Assembly (NCBI GenBank): GCA_965248395.1
Contig: OZ252103.1
Coordinates: 2,480,001-2,544,000, forward strand
Origin: JAAXHH01 sp965248395
Lineage (GTDB): Bacteria > JAAXHH01
DNA: 64,000 nt
Direction of reading: 5' to 3'
Part shown: in pieces, positions 25,171-32,898 of the stretch
Layout: each line of letters starts with the position of its first letter
Position numbering within the stretch: position 1 is the first letter of the stretch
The notes under the pieces: generated by a model
What the model saw: only the letters and a program-made list of their open reading frames with translations
What the model was told of the DNA's origin: nothing
The model's database searches: none
Made by a program: the position numbers and the translations under genes

Positions 25171-26160
25171 TCAGTCCGTCAGCCAGCTCGACATTTCATC
25201 TCTCAGACCCGTGTCCATCCTCAGGGCGAGCGCGTGCATGGCGTTGTCGATGTGGCCGGTATTCCGGGCGCCGACAATGACCGAATTGATGTCGGGATGG
25301 CTCATGGTCCAGGCCATGGCCAGCCGCACCATGGGAAGTTCCATGGAATCTGCAAGGGCCCGTAGACGTTCCACGTTTCGGAAATTACGATCGTTGAAGT
25401 ATATGTCGGCATGACCGGGTATCACATCGAATCGCGATCCCTTTGGAAAGGCATTTCGGTCTGGCGTGTATTTGCCTGCCAGGAAGCCCGCCGCGAGCGG
25501 ACTGTAGGTTGTGATACCCACCTCTTCCCGCCGGCACAGGGGAAACAGTTCGTCCTGGGCGCCGGGATCGGCCAGGTTGTAGGGAGGCTGGACCACCTCG
25601 AAGCGTGCATAGCCATGCTCAGCACTGGCATCCAGGGCTTCCCTGAGTTGCACGGCACTGAAGTTGCTGCAACCGACGTTCCGTATTCTACCGGCCGAGA
25701 CCTGTTCGTCCAGGGCCGCAAGGCTTTCGCCAATGGGAATCGATTCGTCCGGCGAGTGCAATTCGTATATGTCCACGCTGTCCACCTGCAGTCGATCGAG
25801 GCTGTCCTGGAGCGCCCGGGCGATGTTGTCCGGCTTGTTGCCGCTGCTCACCTTGGAGCAGATCAGCACATCGTCCCGGCAACCCCGCGACCTCATCCAT
25901 TTTCCGATAGTGATTTCGGATGAACCCATGATGTCCGATGTTTCACGTATGTCATCGACCTTCAACACGTCGCGCCGGTACGACCGGGCGTTGCCGCCTC
26001 CATAGGCCTCCGCCGTATCGAGCCAGTTTAAACCCTTTTCAACGGCATAATCGAGAATGACCGTTGAAGTATCCTCGTCGATCTCACGACCAAAAGTTAC
26101 ACAGCCCAGACCAATAAAGCTAAGAGACATACCAGTGCGGCCGAGTTTTCGGTGTTCCAT
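25171..26160 (-). CDS. aldo/keto reductase
   Basis: A 329-residue NADPH-dependent TIM-barrel oxidoreductase of the YccK/Tas-like type. It starts MEHRKLGRTGMSLSFIGLGCVTFG and has the catalytic tetrad in context: NWLDTAEAYGGGNARS (Asp, Tyr), ICSKVSSGN (Lys) and VDIYELHSPDES (His). The C-terminus HPDINSVIVGARNTGHIDNAMHAL binds the cofactor. The ATG at 26160 follows GGGAG; an upstream in-frame start adds nine unconserved residues. It is the first gene of the operon with the M20 hydrolase and DUF1080 protein, behind a promoter at 26245-26272. It differs clearly from the aldose dehydrogenase-like enzyme at 18833. Confidence 0.9.
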   Translation of the reverse strand: MEHRKLGRTGMSLSFIGLGCVTFGREIDEDTSTVILDYAVEKGLNWLDTAEAYGGGNARSYRRDVLKVDDIRETSDIMGSSEITIGKWMRSRGCRDDVLICSKVSSGNKPDNIARALQDSLDRLQVDSVDIYELHSPDESIPIGESLAALDEQVSAGRIRNVGCSNFSAVQLREALDASAEHGYARFEVVQPPYNLADPGAQDELFPLCRREEVGITTYSPLAAGFLAGKYTPDRNAFPKGSRFDVIPGHADIYFNDRNFRNVERLRALADSMELPMVRLAMAWTMSHPDINSVIVGARNTGHIDNAMHALALRMDTGLRDEMSSWLTD

Positions 26161-26244
26161 GCGGACTCCCCAGAGAATACCCGACACCTGCGGTGGATAT
26201 CGACAGTATTTCGTAAAACGCGAGCATTTCAGATGTGGTGTGAA

Positions 26245-26272
26245 TGTATATCCGGGTGGAACAGGCAGGCAA
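26245..26272 (-). promoter_or_regulatory. possible promoter for the aldo/keto reductase-M20-DUF1080 operon
   Basis: On the minus strand TTGCCT (26272-26267), 16 bases, TATACA (26250-26245). It lies about 85 bases before the ATG at 26160. Confidence 0.4.
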
Positions 26273-26295
26273 GAATTGTTTGGCGGGCTTCGCGT

Positions 26296-27597
26296 TCAAT
26301 TTTCATCATCTTCGGGCAGGATCGCGGCGCGCTGGCCAATACGCCGCATGCGTTCTTCCCAGAGCCTTTTGAGTTGATTCAGTTTGAGCCGGTGGGCCTC
26401 GAGTTCCATTTCGTGTTCCATGATCATTTGCCGAATAAGACGGGGGTCTTCACGGGAAAGCGAATCGTCCATGTCATCTTCGGCGACCAGGGCGGAGGCG
26501 GATGTACGGAGCAGTTTCGGCTGAGGTGCAAGGACCGTGTGCACAGTATGTTCAGTATCCTCGCGCAAGTACCTGATTTCGATCCGCGTACCGGCGGGAA
26601 GCGTGGTCACGAATTCGGCTAGAATGATGGGGTGGTTCATGGGCACGCCATTTACGGCCTGCAGAATGTCGCCTTTGCGTAGCCCGATCATCAAGGCCGG
26701 GCTGTCGGGATAAACGTCGGTAACCACCATGCCTTCACCGGTTCCCAGCATGATATCACGATCGCCGCCAACGCTGACGCTGTCCCAGATTTTCTCCACG
26801 TATACACCCAGCCAGCTTCGGCGAATTTCACCATTTTCTATGAGTTGCCGTGCGAAGGTCTTCACCCGATTGATCGGAATCACCGAAATCACGCCCGCGC
26901 CTTCCCCTCCCGTCACACCACCCACCGGTACCTGACTCCGTCGGGGATCGGCTACGAGACCCAGTAGACGGCCGTTCGTGGAAAATACCGCGCCACCGGA
27001 AAACTCGCCGCCGACCACGGCGCTGACCTGCATCATGACGTCTTCTTCCCGGACCCCGTTGACGATTCCCGTCGTCATCGCAGGCGGAAAGCCATGGGCA
27101 TTGTTCAGAACCAGCACCCACGACCCGGGGCTTACGTCATCTGAATCACCGAGGCGCGCGGAGTGTACGGACACGCTGTCAACCCGGATCACGGCTATAT
27201 CTGAAAGCACATCTAAACCGACTAGTTCGCCCAGGCGGTACTGGCCATCCTGAAATCTCACCAGGATATCGTGGGCATGGTCCACGACACCGGCCGTCGT
27301 AATGATGTAGCCGTCCTTGTGGAGGATCACGCCGGTTCCAACGGAGCGCTGCCAGTCCGTGAAGATCTGTCCATTTACCGTATTGATGAATCTCCGCTGC
27401 ACGATCACGCTGGCGACCGTCGGTTCCACGCGCTCTACGAGTCCTACGATCTCTTTTTCAAGGTTGAGTAGGTAGGCGGCGGACTGGGCTGACGCTGGAG
27501 AAACGGAGTATAAGTGCCAGAGGCAGACAAGCAATGCGGCACACATCACGGGACGGGAGCGATCGTTCCGGGAACGGTTGGATAGAAATCCATGCAT
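26296..27597 (-). CDS. HtrA/DegP-like trypsin-fold PDZ protein with missing catalytic histidine
   Basis: A 433-residue exported protein: signal peptide ending SPASA-Q near residue 38, an S1C trypsin-like domain (about 50-260), one PDZ domain (about 270-365; LMIGLRKGDILQAVNGVP), and a basic, helical C-terminal tail. Against the DegP pattern, the aspartate (VLSDIAVIRV, D133) and serine (EFSGGAV, S200) remain. The place of the histidine reads YIITTAGVVDHAHD, with Gly at 103 where DegP-type enzymes have His. It is therefore probably not a normal serine protease and may bind or chaperone misfolded envelope proteins. It is the third gene of an ECF sigma/anti-sigma operon, 6 bases after the anti-sigma stop, the position occupied by mucD/degP in sigma-E operons. 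Confidence 0.85.
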   Translation of the reverse strand: MHGFLSNRSRNDRSRPVMCAALLVCLWHLYSVSPASAQSAAYLLNLEKEIVGLVERVEPTVASVIVQRRFINTVNGQIFTDWQRSVGTGVILHKDGYIITTAGVVDHAHDILVRFQDGQYRLGELVGLDVLSDIAVIRVDSVSVHSARLGDSDDVSPGSWVLVLNNAHGFPPAMTTGIVNGVREEDVMMQVSAVVGGEFSGGAVFSTNGRLLGLVADPRRSQVPVGGVTGGEGAGVISVIPINRVKTFARQLIENGEIRRSWLGVYVEKIWDSVSVGGDRDIMLGTGEGMVVTDVYPDSPALMIGLRKGDILQAVNGVPMNHPIILAEFVTTLPAGTRIEIRYLREDTEHTVHTVLAPQPKLLRTSASALVAEDDMDDSLSREDPRLIRQMIMEHEMELEAHRLKLNQLKRLWEERMRRIGQRAAILPEDDEN

Positions 27598-27603
27598 GTC
27601 GAT

Positions 27604-28461
27604 TTAAAACGAGATTCGGATACGTCTGATGGGAGCAGGCGGACCAGGCCGGCCAAGCGGACTAAGCGAGCCAAGCCGGCCGAGCGGACCAAGCGGGCCA
27701 AGCTGGCCGTAAGCACGCCGGAGATCGTTCGTTTCGACGGTAACAAAGGACTCGGCGAACAGGGACGGATCGAGGCGCATGCCCGTTCCCGTAGAAACGG
27801 ATCGTATTCCATGGGCCGTCGGTTCCATGGTCCGGACCGTCATGATGCCCGGGTTTTCACTGGTTAATCGGGATGTGCTAAAAGAGAGACTGGTTGCTGC
27901 GAAGGAGGGGGGATTTGATGCCGGTTCTGCATTGGGTTTCGGTTTAATCGCCATGTGCGGGGCGAGTTCGCTTTCCAAGGGAAAGGGCGAAACAGGATCC
28001 GGTGGAGCCAGTTCGGGCTCAAAGGGTGTCGGAAGGGCAACGGTCATGTCAGAAATTGGCACTGAATCAGACCGTTCCGGAAGGGCGACCAGTCCCGCAA
28101 ATCCTCCGATCACGGATATGGTCAGGATCAGGCTGGTCGCGAAAACCAGCTGAACGGGACGCTGGCGGCTCAGTTCGCCCAGTTCGGCATAGGCTTCCGA
28201 TACCCGCCTCCACCAGGAAGCGGCATACAATTCACGGGTCATTTCTTTCGTCAGCAGGCTGCTGAGTTGAAAGGCGAATTCAGGTTGAGGGGATACGGGG
28301 GGAAGACTTTTTACAGCCCGGATGGAGCTTTCCATGTCTTCTTTTTTGAGACGGCATCGCGGACAGCCGTTCAAGTGAAACCGAATCGCGTCCTCGTTTG
28401 CCCGGGATAACAGACCGTCGAGGTAGTCCGACATCTGGCGCTCGTAGCCGCTGCAGTTCAA
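27604..28461 (-). CDS. zinc-finger (zf-HC2) transmembrane anti-sigma factor
   Basis: A 285-residue membrane anti-sigma factor. The N-terminus has the zf-HC2 motif: Cys at residue 3, then about 26 residues on, HLNGCPRC (HxxxCxxC). A basic helix follows, then one membrane helix (LVFATSLILTISVIGGFAGLVAL, about 105-127). The periplasmic tail is rich in Pro and Ser and ends in a Gly-Leu-Pro repeat. Such proteins hold their ECF sigma factor at the membrane until stress triggers release. The start is TTG 28461: GAGGAGGAAG lies six bases upstream, and the protein then begins NCSGYERQMSDYLDG as in relatives. A GTG at 28500 overlaps the sigma gene and lacks such a site. Confidence 0.85.
   Translation of the reverse strand: MNCSGYERQMSDYLDGLLSRANEDAIRFHLNGCPRCRLKKEDMESSIRAVKSLPPVSPQPEFAFQLSSLLTKEMTRELYAASWWRRVSEAYAELGELSRQRPVQLVFATSLILTISVIGGFAGLVALPERSDSVPISDMTVALPTPFEPELAPPDPVSPFPLESELAPHMAIKPKPNAEPASNPPSFAATSLSFSTSRLTSENPGIMTVRTMEPTAHGIRSVSTGTGMRLDPSLFAESFVTVETNDLRRAYGQLGPLGPLGRLGSLSPLGRPGPPAPIRRIRISF
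27639..27710. repeat. four degenerate 18-bp tandem units in the 3' end of the anti-sigma gene
   Basis: Four consecutive 18-bp units (27639-27656, 27657-27674, 27675-27692, 27693-27710) share a GCGGACCAA/GGCCGGCCAA-like pattern with an underlying 9-bp period. On the minus strand each encodes six residues of a Gly-Pro-Leu-rich tail (GPLGPLGRLGSLSPLGR). The unit length keeps the frame, so copy number could vary without breaking the gene. Confidence 0.7.
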
Positions 28462-28478
28462 AACGTTCTTCCTCCTCG

Positions 28479-29132
28479 TCAAAGTATCTCTAGCTGCCAC
28501 TGCCTCAGCATCTCCTGCAACCTCAGCCGTCCCCTGTTAACCCTTGACTTGACGGTTCCCGTTGGACAGCGGAGGATCTCACCGATCTGGTCATAGGAGA
28601 GTTCTTCGATATCGCGAAGCACGATCACAGACTTGTATTTCTCCGGCAGTTGATCGATCGCTCGCTGGATGGCCAGGCCCAGTTCATTCTGTTCCAGGTG
28701 ATCGCCCGGACCCGCACTCTTGTCCGGAAGTTCGATCCCTTCCTTTGAGCTATTTTCATGGGGCGAAGAATTCAAGGAAAAGAACTGGCGGCGCTTGCGC
28801 TTGCGAAGCTCGCTTCTGGCGAGATTGAGCGCAATGGTGTAAATCCAGGTGGATAAATTGGAAATCGCCTTGTAGTTGTGGCGGTTCCGGTAAACCCTGA
28901 GGAACGTCTCCTGCACCAGGTCCTCCGCGCACTCCGTATTGTGGACCATGCGGTAGATGCAGTTGTACAGCCTGGTTCGGTACCGGCCGACGATCACCTC
29001 GAATGCGCGCACATCGTCCCGTTGTACACGGAAGAACAGCAATTCATCCGACATGGCCAGTTCATTTAAGACACCAGATTCCAAATCGGAAACCTGTACC
29101 GAGGCTATAGAGTTATTTTCAGACATGTTCAT
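28479..29132 (-). CDS. ECF-type RNA polymerase sigma factor (RpoE/SigW-like)
   Basis: A 217-residue sigma-70 family protein of the extracytoplasmic function group. Region 2 is clear (FEVIVGRYRTRLYNCIYRMVHN, then the -10-recognition part AEDLVQETFLRVYRN and LSTWIYTIALNLARSELRKRKR). Region 4 with its helix-turn-helix follows after a Ser/Glu-rich linker (IDQLPEKYKSVIVLRDIEELSYDQIGEILRCPTGTVKSRVNRGRLRLQ). It heads an operon with its anti-sigma factor (17 bases downstream) and the HtrA-like protein, so it probably responds to envelope damage. A sigma-W-like promoter just upstream suggests that it activates its own transcription. Confidence 0.93.
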   Translation of the reverse strand: MNMSENNSIASVQVSDLESGVLNELAMSDELLFFRVQRDDVRAFEVIVGRYRTRLYNCIYRMVHNTECAEDLVQETFLRVYRNRHNYKAISNLSTWIYTIALNLARSELRKRKRRQFFSLNSSPHENSSKEGIELPDKSAGPGDHLEQNELGLAIQRAIDQLPEKYKSVIVLRDIEELSYDQIGEILRCPTGTVKSRVNRGRLRLQEMLRQWQLEIL

Positions 29133-29149
29133 TCTCTCCCATACCAGGT

Positions 29150-29177
29150 TATACGGTACGTGGAGGGATCGGTTTCA
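29150..29177 (-). promoter_or_regulatory. ECF (sigma-W-like) autoregulatory promoter
   Basis: On the minus strand TGAAAC (29177-29172), exactly 16 bases, CGTATA (29155-29150). This equals the known Bacillus sigma-W type promoter (TGAAAC, 16 bp, CGTA). It lies just upstream of the ECF sigma gene start at 29132, with transcription expected about 10 bases before the ATG region. Confidence 0.6.
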
Positions 29178-29295
29178 AAAAAAGCCCGTTTTTTCGCACC
29201 CGGCATCCGACACGACCGGACAGAACCCGCCATGATGGTCCGAAAGCGTTCATATGAGAATATAGAATCGCGTCATCTGCATGTCAACCGGTCCG

Positions 29296-30975
29296 TCATG
29301 CCCGTATTTCGCTGACGTCGTGGATCGTATACTGATAACCCTGCTCCGTTAAAAATAGCTGCCTGTTCACGGCGTAGTCCTGGTCCAGGGTGTTCCGGGT
29401 GATGAGCGAATAGAATATCGCGGCGGAACCATCCGCCTTGGGACGGAGAATCCGGCCCAGGCGCTGTGCCTCCTCCTGGCGGGATCCGAAGGTTCCGGAG
29501 ATCTGTATAGCCACGTTGGCATCCGGGAGATCGATGGCGAAGTTGGCGACCTTGGATACCACGAGACGTTTGAGTTCGCCGTTCCTGAACCGGTTATACA
29601 GGTCCAGGCGGGCCTGCAGAGGCGTACTTCCGGTGATCAGGGGAAACTCGAACAACGCGGCGATCTGCTTGAGCTGTCTCACGTACAGCCCGATGATCAG
29701 GACCTGGTCGGATGGATGTTGTTCCAGCAGGGCGCGGATGATCTCCGTCTTTCGACTGTTTTCAGACGCGATCCTGAACTTCTCCCGGCGATTGGCAACG
29801 GCGTAGGACATGCGCCTGGCTTCGGGCAGGTCTACCCGGATTTCGCGGCAGTACGCTTCCGCAATCCAACCCTGTCTTTCGAGCAGTTTCCACGGCATAT
29901 CGTATCTACGGGGGCCTATGAGGCTGAAGACGTCGTCTTCGCGGCCATCTTCACGAACCAGCGTCGCCGTCAGACCAAGACGCCTGCGGGCCTGAATCTC
30001 GGCCGTGTATCTGAAAACCGGCGCCGGCAGCAAATGAACTTCGTCGTAGATGATAAGACCCCAGCCCTTCTGGTCGAACAAACCGAAATGCTGAAATTCG
30101 TCGGTACGGCTCTTTCGATAGGTCAGTATCTGGTACGTGGCCAGCGTCACGGGCCGAATCTGTTTGGTTTCTCCGGAATACTCTCCGACGTGGTCCTCGG
30201 TCAACGACGTCTTCTCGAGCAGTTCCTCCCGCCACTGGCGCAAAGCCACCGTGTTGGCGGTCAGAACGAGGGTGTGACACTTCAGGGCCGCCATGGCCCC
30301 GAGGGCTACGATGGTTTTTCCGGCTCCACAGGGCAGCACGATGACCCCGTTTCCACCCTGCGGTTCGCCGTTCATGTGGAACGCGTTGACCGCGTCCTGC
30401 TGGTAATCCCGCATGGTGAATGATTTCCGATCGCCGGCTGATGTCCGCAGATTGATCTCCAGCGGGGCGCCCTCAACGTATCCCGCCAGATCTTCCACGG
30501 GAAAACCGACCTTGATCAGGGCCTGTTTTATATGGCCGCGGAACCGATCTCCCACCTGAACCCGGTGCTCGTCAAGGGACTGCACCAGGAACTGCTTGAC
30601 CGAGGGGAGCCCGGTAACTTCGGCTATCAGAGCGGGATCGTCGGACTCGAGGATCAGCCTGTCATCCTCTTTCTTCAGTCGGAGCTGTCCGTATCGGGCG
30701 ATGAAGTCGATGATCTCGCGACGGATGTTCTGCGGAATCTCGTACTTGCTCAGGCGTTCAAGCGATTCGAGTACGCCGTCCGCGTCCAGTCCCGCCGAGG
30801 CGGCGTTCCACAAGGACAGTGGACTCAGCCGGTACACGTGTATGTGCTCCGGGGACTTTTCCAATTCCGCGAAACGGGCCAGCGCGTCCCTGGCGTCTTC
30901 GTAACGCGGATGGTCGACTTCGACAAGAATGGTCCTGTCGCTCTGCACGATCAGTGGATTCTGAAGGTCTGGCAA
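29296..30975 (-). CDS. XPB/Rad25-family DNA helicase (superfamily 2)
   Basis: A 559-residue DEAD/DEAH-superfamily helicase of the XPB type found in archaea and some bacteria. An N-terminal helicase-C_3-like domain (NPLIVQSDRTILVEVDHPRYEDARDALARFAELEKSPEHIHVYRL) is followed by a damage-recognition-like segment. The motor then shows RDYQQDAV (Q motif), Walker A PCGAGKT near 215-221, the DEVH box near 311-314, RRRLGLTATLVREDGRE (motif III), and the second RecA-like domain ending in EEAQRLGRILRPK (motif VI). The start is TTG 30975, preceded by GGGAGA at 30980-30985. XPB helicases melt DNA during repair; many are paired with the nuclease Bax1, not seen here. It lies 20 bases after the glycosyltransferase gene. 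Confidence 0.9.
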   Translation of the reverse strand: MPDLQNPLIVQSDRTILVEVDHPRYEDARDALARFAELEKSPEHIHVYRLSPLSLWNAASAGLDADGVLESLERLSKYEIPQNIRREIIDFIARYGQLRLKKEDDRLILESDDPALIAEVTGLPSVKQFLVQSLDEHRVQVGDRFRGHIKQALIKVGFPVEDLAGYVEGAPLEINLRTSAGDRKSFTMRDYQQDAVNAFHMNGEPQGGNGVIVLPCGAGKTIVALGAMAALKCHTLVLTANTVALRQWREELLEKTSLTEDHVGEYSGETKQIRPVTLATYQILTYRKSRTDEFQHFGLFDQKGWGLIIYDEVHLLPAPVFRYTAEIQARRRLGLTATLVREDGREDDVFSLIGPRRYDMPWKLLERQGWIAEAYCREIRVDLPEARRMSYAVANRREKFRIASENSRKTEIIRALLEQHPSDQVLIIGLYVRQLKQIAALFEFPLITGSTPLQARLDLYNRFRNGELKRLVVSKVANFAIDLPDANVAIQISGTFGSRQEEAQRLGRILRPKADGSAAIFYSLITRNTLDQDYAVNRQLFLTEQGYQYTIHDVSEIRA

Positions 30976-30995
30976 GTATCTCTCCCGTGGATGTT

Positions 30996-32084
30996 TCAGT
31001 CTTTCAGGGTCGTATCCCGTCCTCCGACGCCGCCCCGGATACCGGTAGTTCCGGGATGTCCAGCCAATAGCCGGCCTCGAACGGCCTCGAATACTTCGTC
31101 GACAGAAATCCGCTCCATACAGTCGAAGTACGGGCATGCGGTCTCAATGCACCGGGGGCAGGCAGGCACCTCCGGCATCAGTACATCATGGTTCTCTCCG
31201 AAGGGTCCCCAGCGTGCCGGACTGCACGGTTTAATGGGGCAGAACAGCGCTACTGTGGGTGTGCCCACGGCCGCGGCGATGTGCAAGGGACCGGTACTGT
31301 TCGTGACGCACACGGTGGAAGCCTCGAGCAGCGCGGCCAGCTCCTTGATGTCCAGTTCTCCCGCGACCTGCACGACGGATTCCGATCGTGACCTCGCGAC
31401 ATGGTCGACCAGGGTGCGTTCCTCGCCCGATCCCGTAACGACGACCCGAACTCCGTTTTCGGACAGGCGATCCGCCAGTGCCGCGAACGATCCCGCGGGC
31501 CAGTTTCTTGCCGATCCGCCGCTGCCGGGGTGCAGGAGGACCAGGGGATCTTCCGGCTGCACCCGCCACAGTCGCATGCGGTTCTCCACCGCGCGCCTGG
31601 CTTCGTCAGGTATCTGCATTTCCGGAGCGGCGGTGCCAGCCGTATCAAACAGGGCCCGGACCATGCCAAGGTTGTATTCGACTTCGTGCCTGCGTGCGTC
31701 TTTTCGGTGGTCGTACACCCGGCGGTTGAAAAGCGGTCCGTACAATCTGTAGCCCGTGCCTATCCTTTCCCGTATGCCGGAGAGGCGGCAGGCCAGGGCC
31801 AGCCTTGCCGTGGGATGCAGCACCAGGACCGCGTCGAACCGCCTTACGCGCAGATCGCCGACCAGGCGGAAGAACCCTTGCAGGCCGCGGTGACGGCCGG
31901 ACTGCTCGTCGATGACGATCTCGTCCAGGGCCGGGTGTCCGTCTATGGCGCCGGCGGCATAATGGGACACGAGCATCGCGATGTGGCAATCAGGGTCCTG
32001 CTCTCGCAATACGCTGAGCACCGGCGTGGACAGCAACACATCGCCGATACGGTCTGTTCGAACGACAAGAATCCGCATCGCCAT
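30996..32084 (-). CDS. glycosyltransferase family 9 (ADP-heptose:LPS heptosyltransferase-like)
   Basis: A 362-residue GT-B enzyme. It begins with RILVVRTDRIGDVLLSTPVLSVLRE, the GT9 N-terminal signature. The sugar-nucleotide half contains VLLHPGSGGSARNWPAGSFAALADRL near 190, RVVVTGSGEERTLVDHVA near 230, and the acceptor/nucleotide segment CVTNSTGPLHIAAAVGTPTVALFCP near 285. A C-terminal cysteine-rich stretch (CPRCIETACPYFDCMERI) is also often seen in GT9 proteins. These enzymes add heptose to the lipid A core, which implies an outer membrane with lipopolysaccharide. The ATG at 32084 follows GGGAG and the gene lies 9 bases after tsaC. Confidence 0.9.
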   Translation of the reverse strand: MAMRILVVRTDRIGDVLLSTPVLSVLREQDPDCHIAMLVSHYAAGAIDGHPALDEIVIDEQSGRHRGLQGFFRLVGDLRVRRFDAVLVLHPTARLALACRLSGIRERIGTGYRLYGPLFNRRVYDHRKDARRHEVEYNLGMVRALFDTAGTAAPEMQIPDEARRAVENRMRLWRVQPEDPLVLLHPGSGGSARNWPAGSFAALADRLSENGVRVVVTGSGEERTLVDHVARSRSESVVQVAGELDIKELAALLEASTVCVTNSTGPLHIAAAVGTPTVALFCPIKPCSPARWGPFGENHDVLMPEVPACPRCIETACPYFDCMERISVDEVFEAVRGRLLAGHPGTTGIRGGVGGRDTTLKD

Positions 32085-32093
32085 CAGATCTCC

Positions 32094-32750
32094 CTAGTCC
32101 GGATTCACCGGCCCGGATCCACGGTGCCAGATGTCCGTGACACGGTCGAAGGGCGTTCGCCCCGCCCGGACGAGTCGCGGAGCTCCGTTCGAAATATCCA
32201 CGACAGTGGATGGCTGACCGGAGGGTGAATGCCCCCCGTCGAGTATCAGATCAACCCGATCGCCGATTTGAGCGGCCACGTCTTCGGCGGTGAGGGGTTC
32301 CGCGCCGCCGGAACGATTGGCGCTGGGCGCCGTAACGGGACGTCCGGCAGCCCGGCAGAGTGCCCTGGCGATCGAGGCGCCACTGTGCCTGACCCCGATA
32401 GTCGTTCCCTGGCCCAGCAATTCCAGCGGCACGTCCTCCGATGCCCGGAATACAAGAGTCAACGGACCCGGCCAGCAAACGTCCATCAACGCACTGACAC
32501 GACCGGGGATGCACCGGACCAGGCGGTCGAGATCTTTCCTGTCGGAAATGAGCACCAGGATCGGTTTCGATTCATGGCGGCCCTTGGCTTCGTAAATCCG
32601 CCGTATGGCAGCCGGATTTGTCCCGTCCGCGCCGATACCGTATACCGTCTCGGTGGGAAAGGCCACCAGTCCTCCGCTGCGGATGATGTCCGCCGCCTCC
32701 GAGAGTATCCCATTATCCGGCCGGTCGGGATCAATGGATAATATCCTCAT
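32094..32750 (-). CDS. tsaC: L-threonylcarbamoyladenylate synthase (TsaC/Sua5/YrdC family)
   Basis: A 218-residue YrdC-domain enzyme that makes threonylcarbamoyl-AMP from threonine, bicarbonate and ATP for the t6A modification of tRNAs reading ANN codons. Motifs include GGLVAFPTETVYGIGADGTNPAAIRRIYEAKGRHESKPILVLI (the KxR...SxN-type substrate site), VRHSGASIARALCRAAGRPVTAPSANRSGG and the C-terminal RLVRAGRTP. It is short, lacking the Sua5 extension. It is the first gene of a likely operon with the glycosyltransferase and XPB helicase. An insertion sequence ends only 31 bases before its ATG, so its original promoter may have been displaced. Confidence 0.93.
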   Translation of the reverse strand: MRILSIDPDRPDNGILSEAADIIRSGGLVAFPTETVYGIGADGTNPAAIRRIYEAKGRHESKPILVLISDRKDLDRLVRCIPGRVSALMDVCWPGPLTLVFRASEDVPLELLGQGTTIGVRHSGASIARALCRAAGRPVTAPSANRSGGAEPLTAEDVAAQIGDRVDLILDGGHSPSGQPSTVVDISNGAPRLVRAGRTPFDRVTDIWHRGSGPVNPD

Positions 32751-32777
32751 GACGCCAGGCCCAGTTGATTGTTTCAG

Positions 32778-32781
32778 TTAA
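32778..32781. repeat. left 4-bp target duplication (TTAA) of the IS5-family element
   Basis: TTAA directly abuts the left inverted repeat and is repeated at 34014-34017 beside the right one. A 4-bp YTAR target is usual for this IS family. Confidence 0.75.
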
Positions 32782-32796
32782 GGAACCTCTGATCAA
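32782..32796 (+). repeat. left terminal inverted repeat of the IS
   Basis: GGAACCTCTGATCAA matches 14 of 15 bases with the reverse complement of 33999-34013. Confidence 0.85.
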
Positions 32797-32898
32797 GTTT
32801 CTGGCATTGCATTTATAAATGAAGTACTATGCAATCGTTCCAAGTCCACTATTTTGCAGCGCAGTCTCACCGAACAAGCTGAAACGGGGTAGCCGTCC

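Noticed and set aside
27592..27867. Plus-strand frame rich in Arg/Lys/Thr opposite the anti-sigma gene end
   Set aside because: It is the complement of the GC-rich 18-bp repeats; its composition reflects the repeat, not a real protein.
32797..32860. Outward-facing promoter in the left end of the IS toward tsaC
   Set aside because: A TATAAA box is present on the minus strand, but the nearest TTGGAA is 20 bases away, too far for a confident call.
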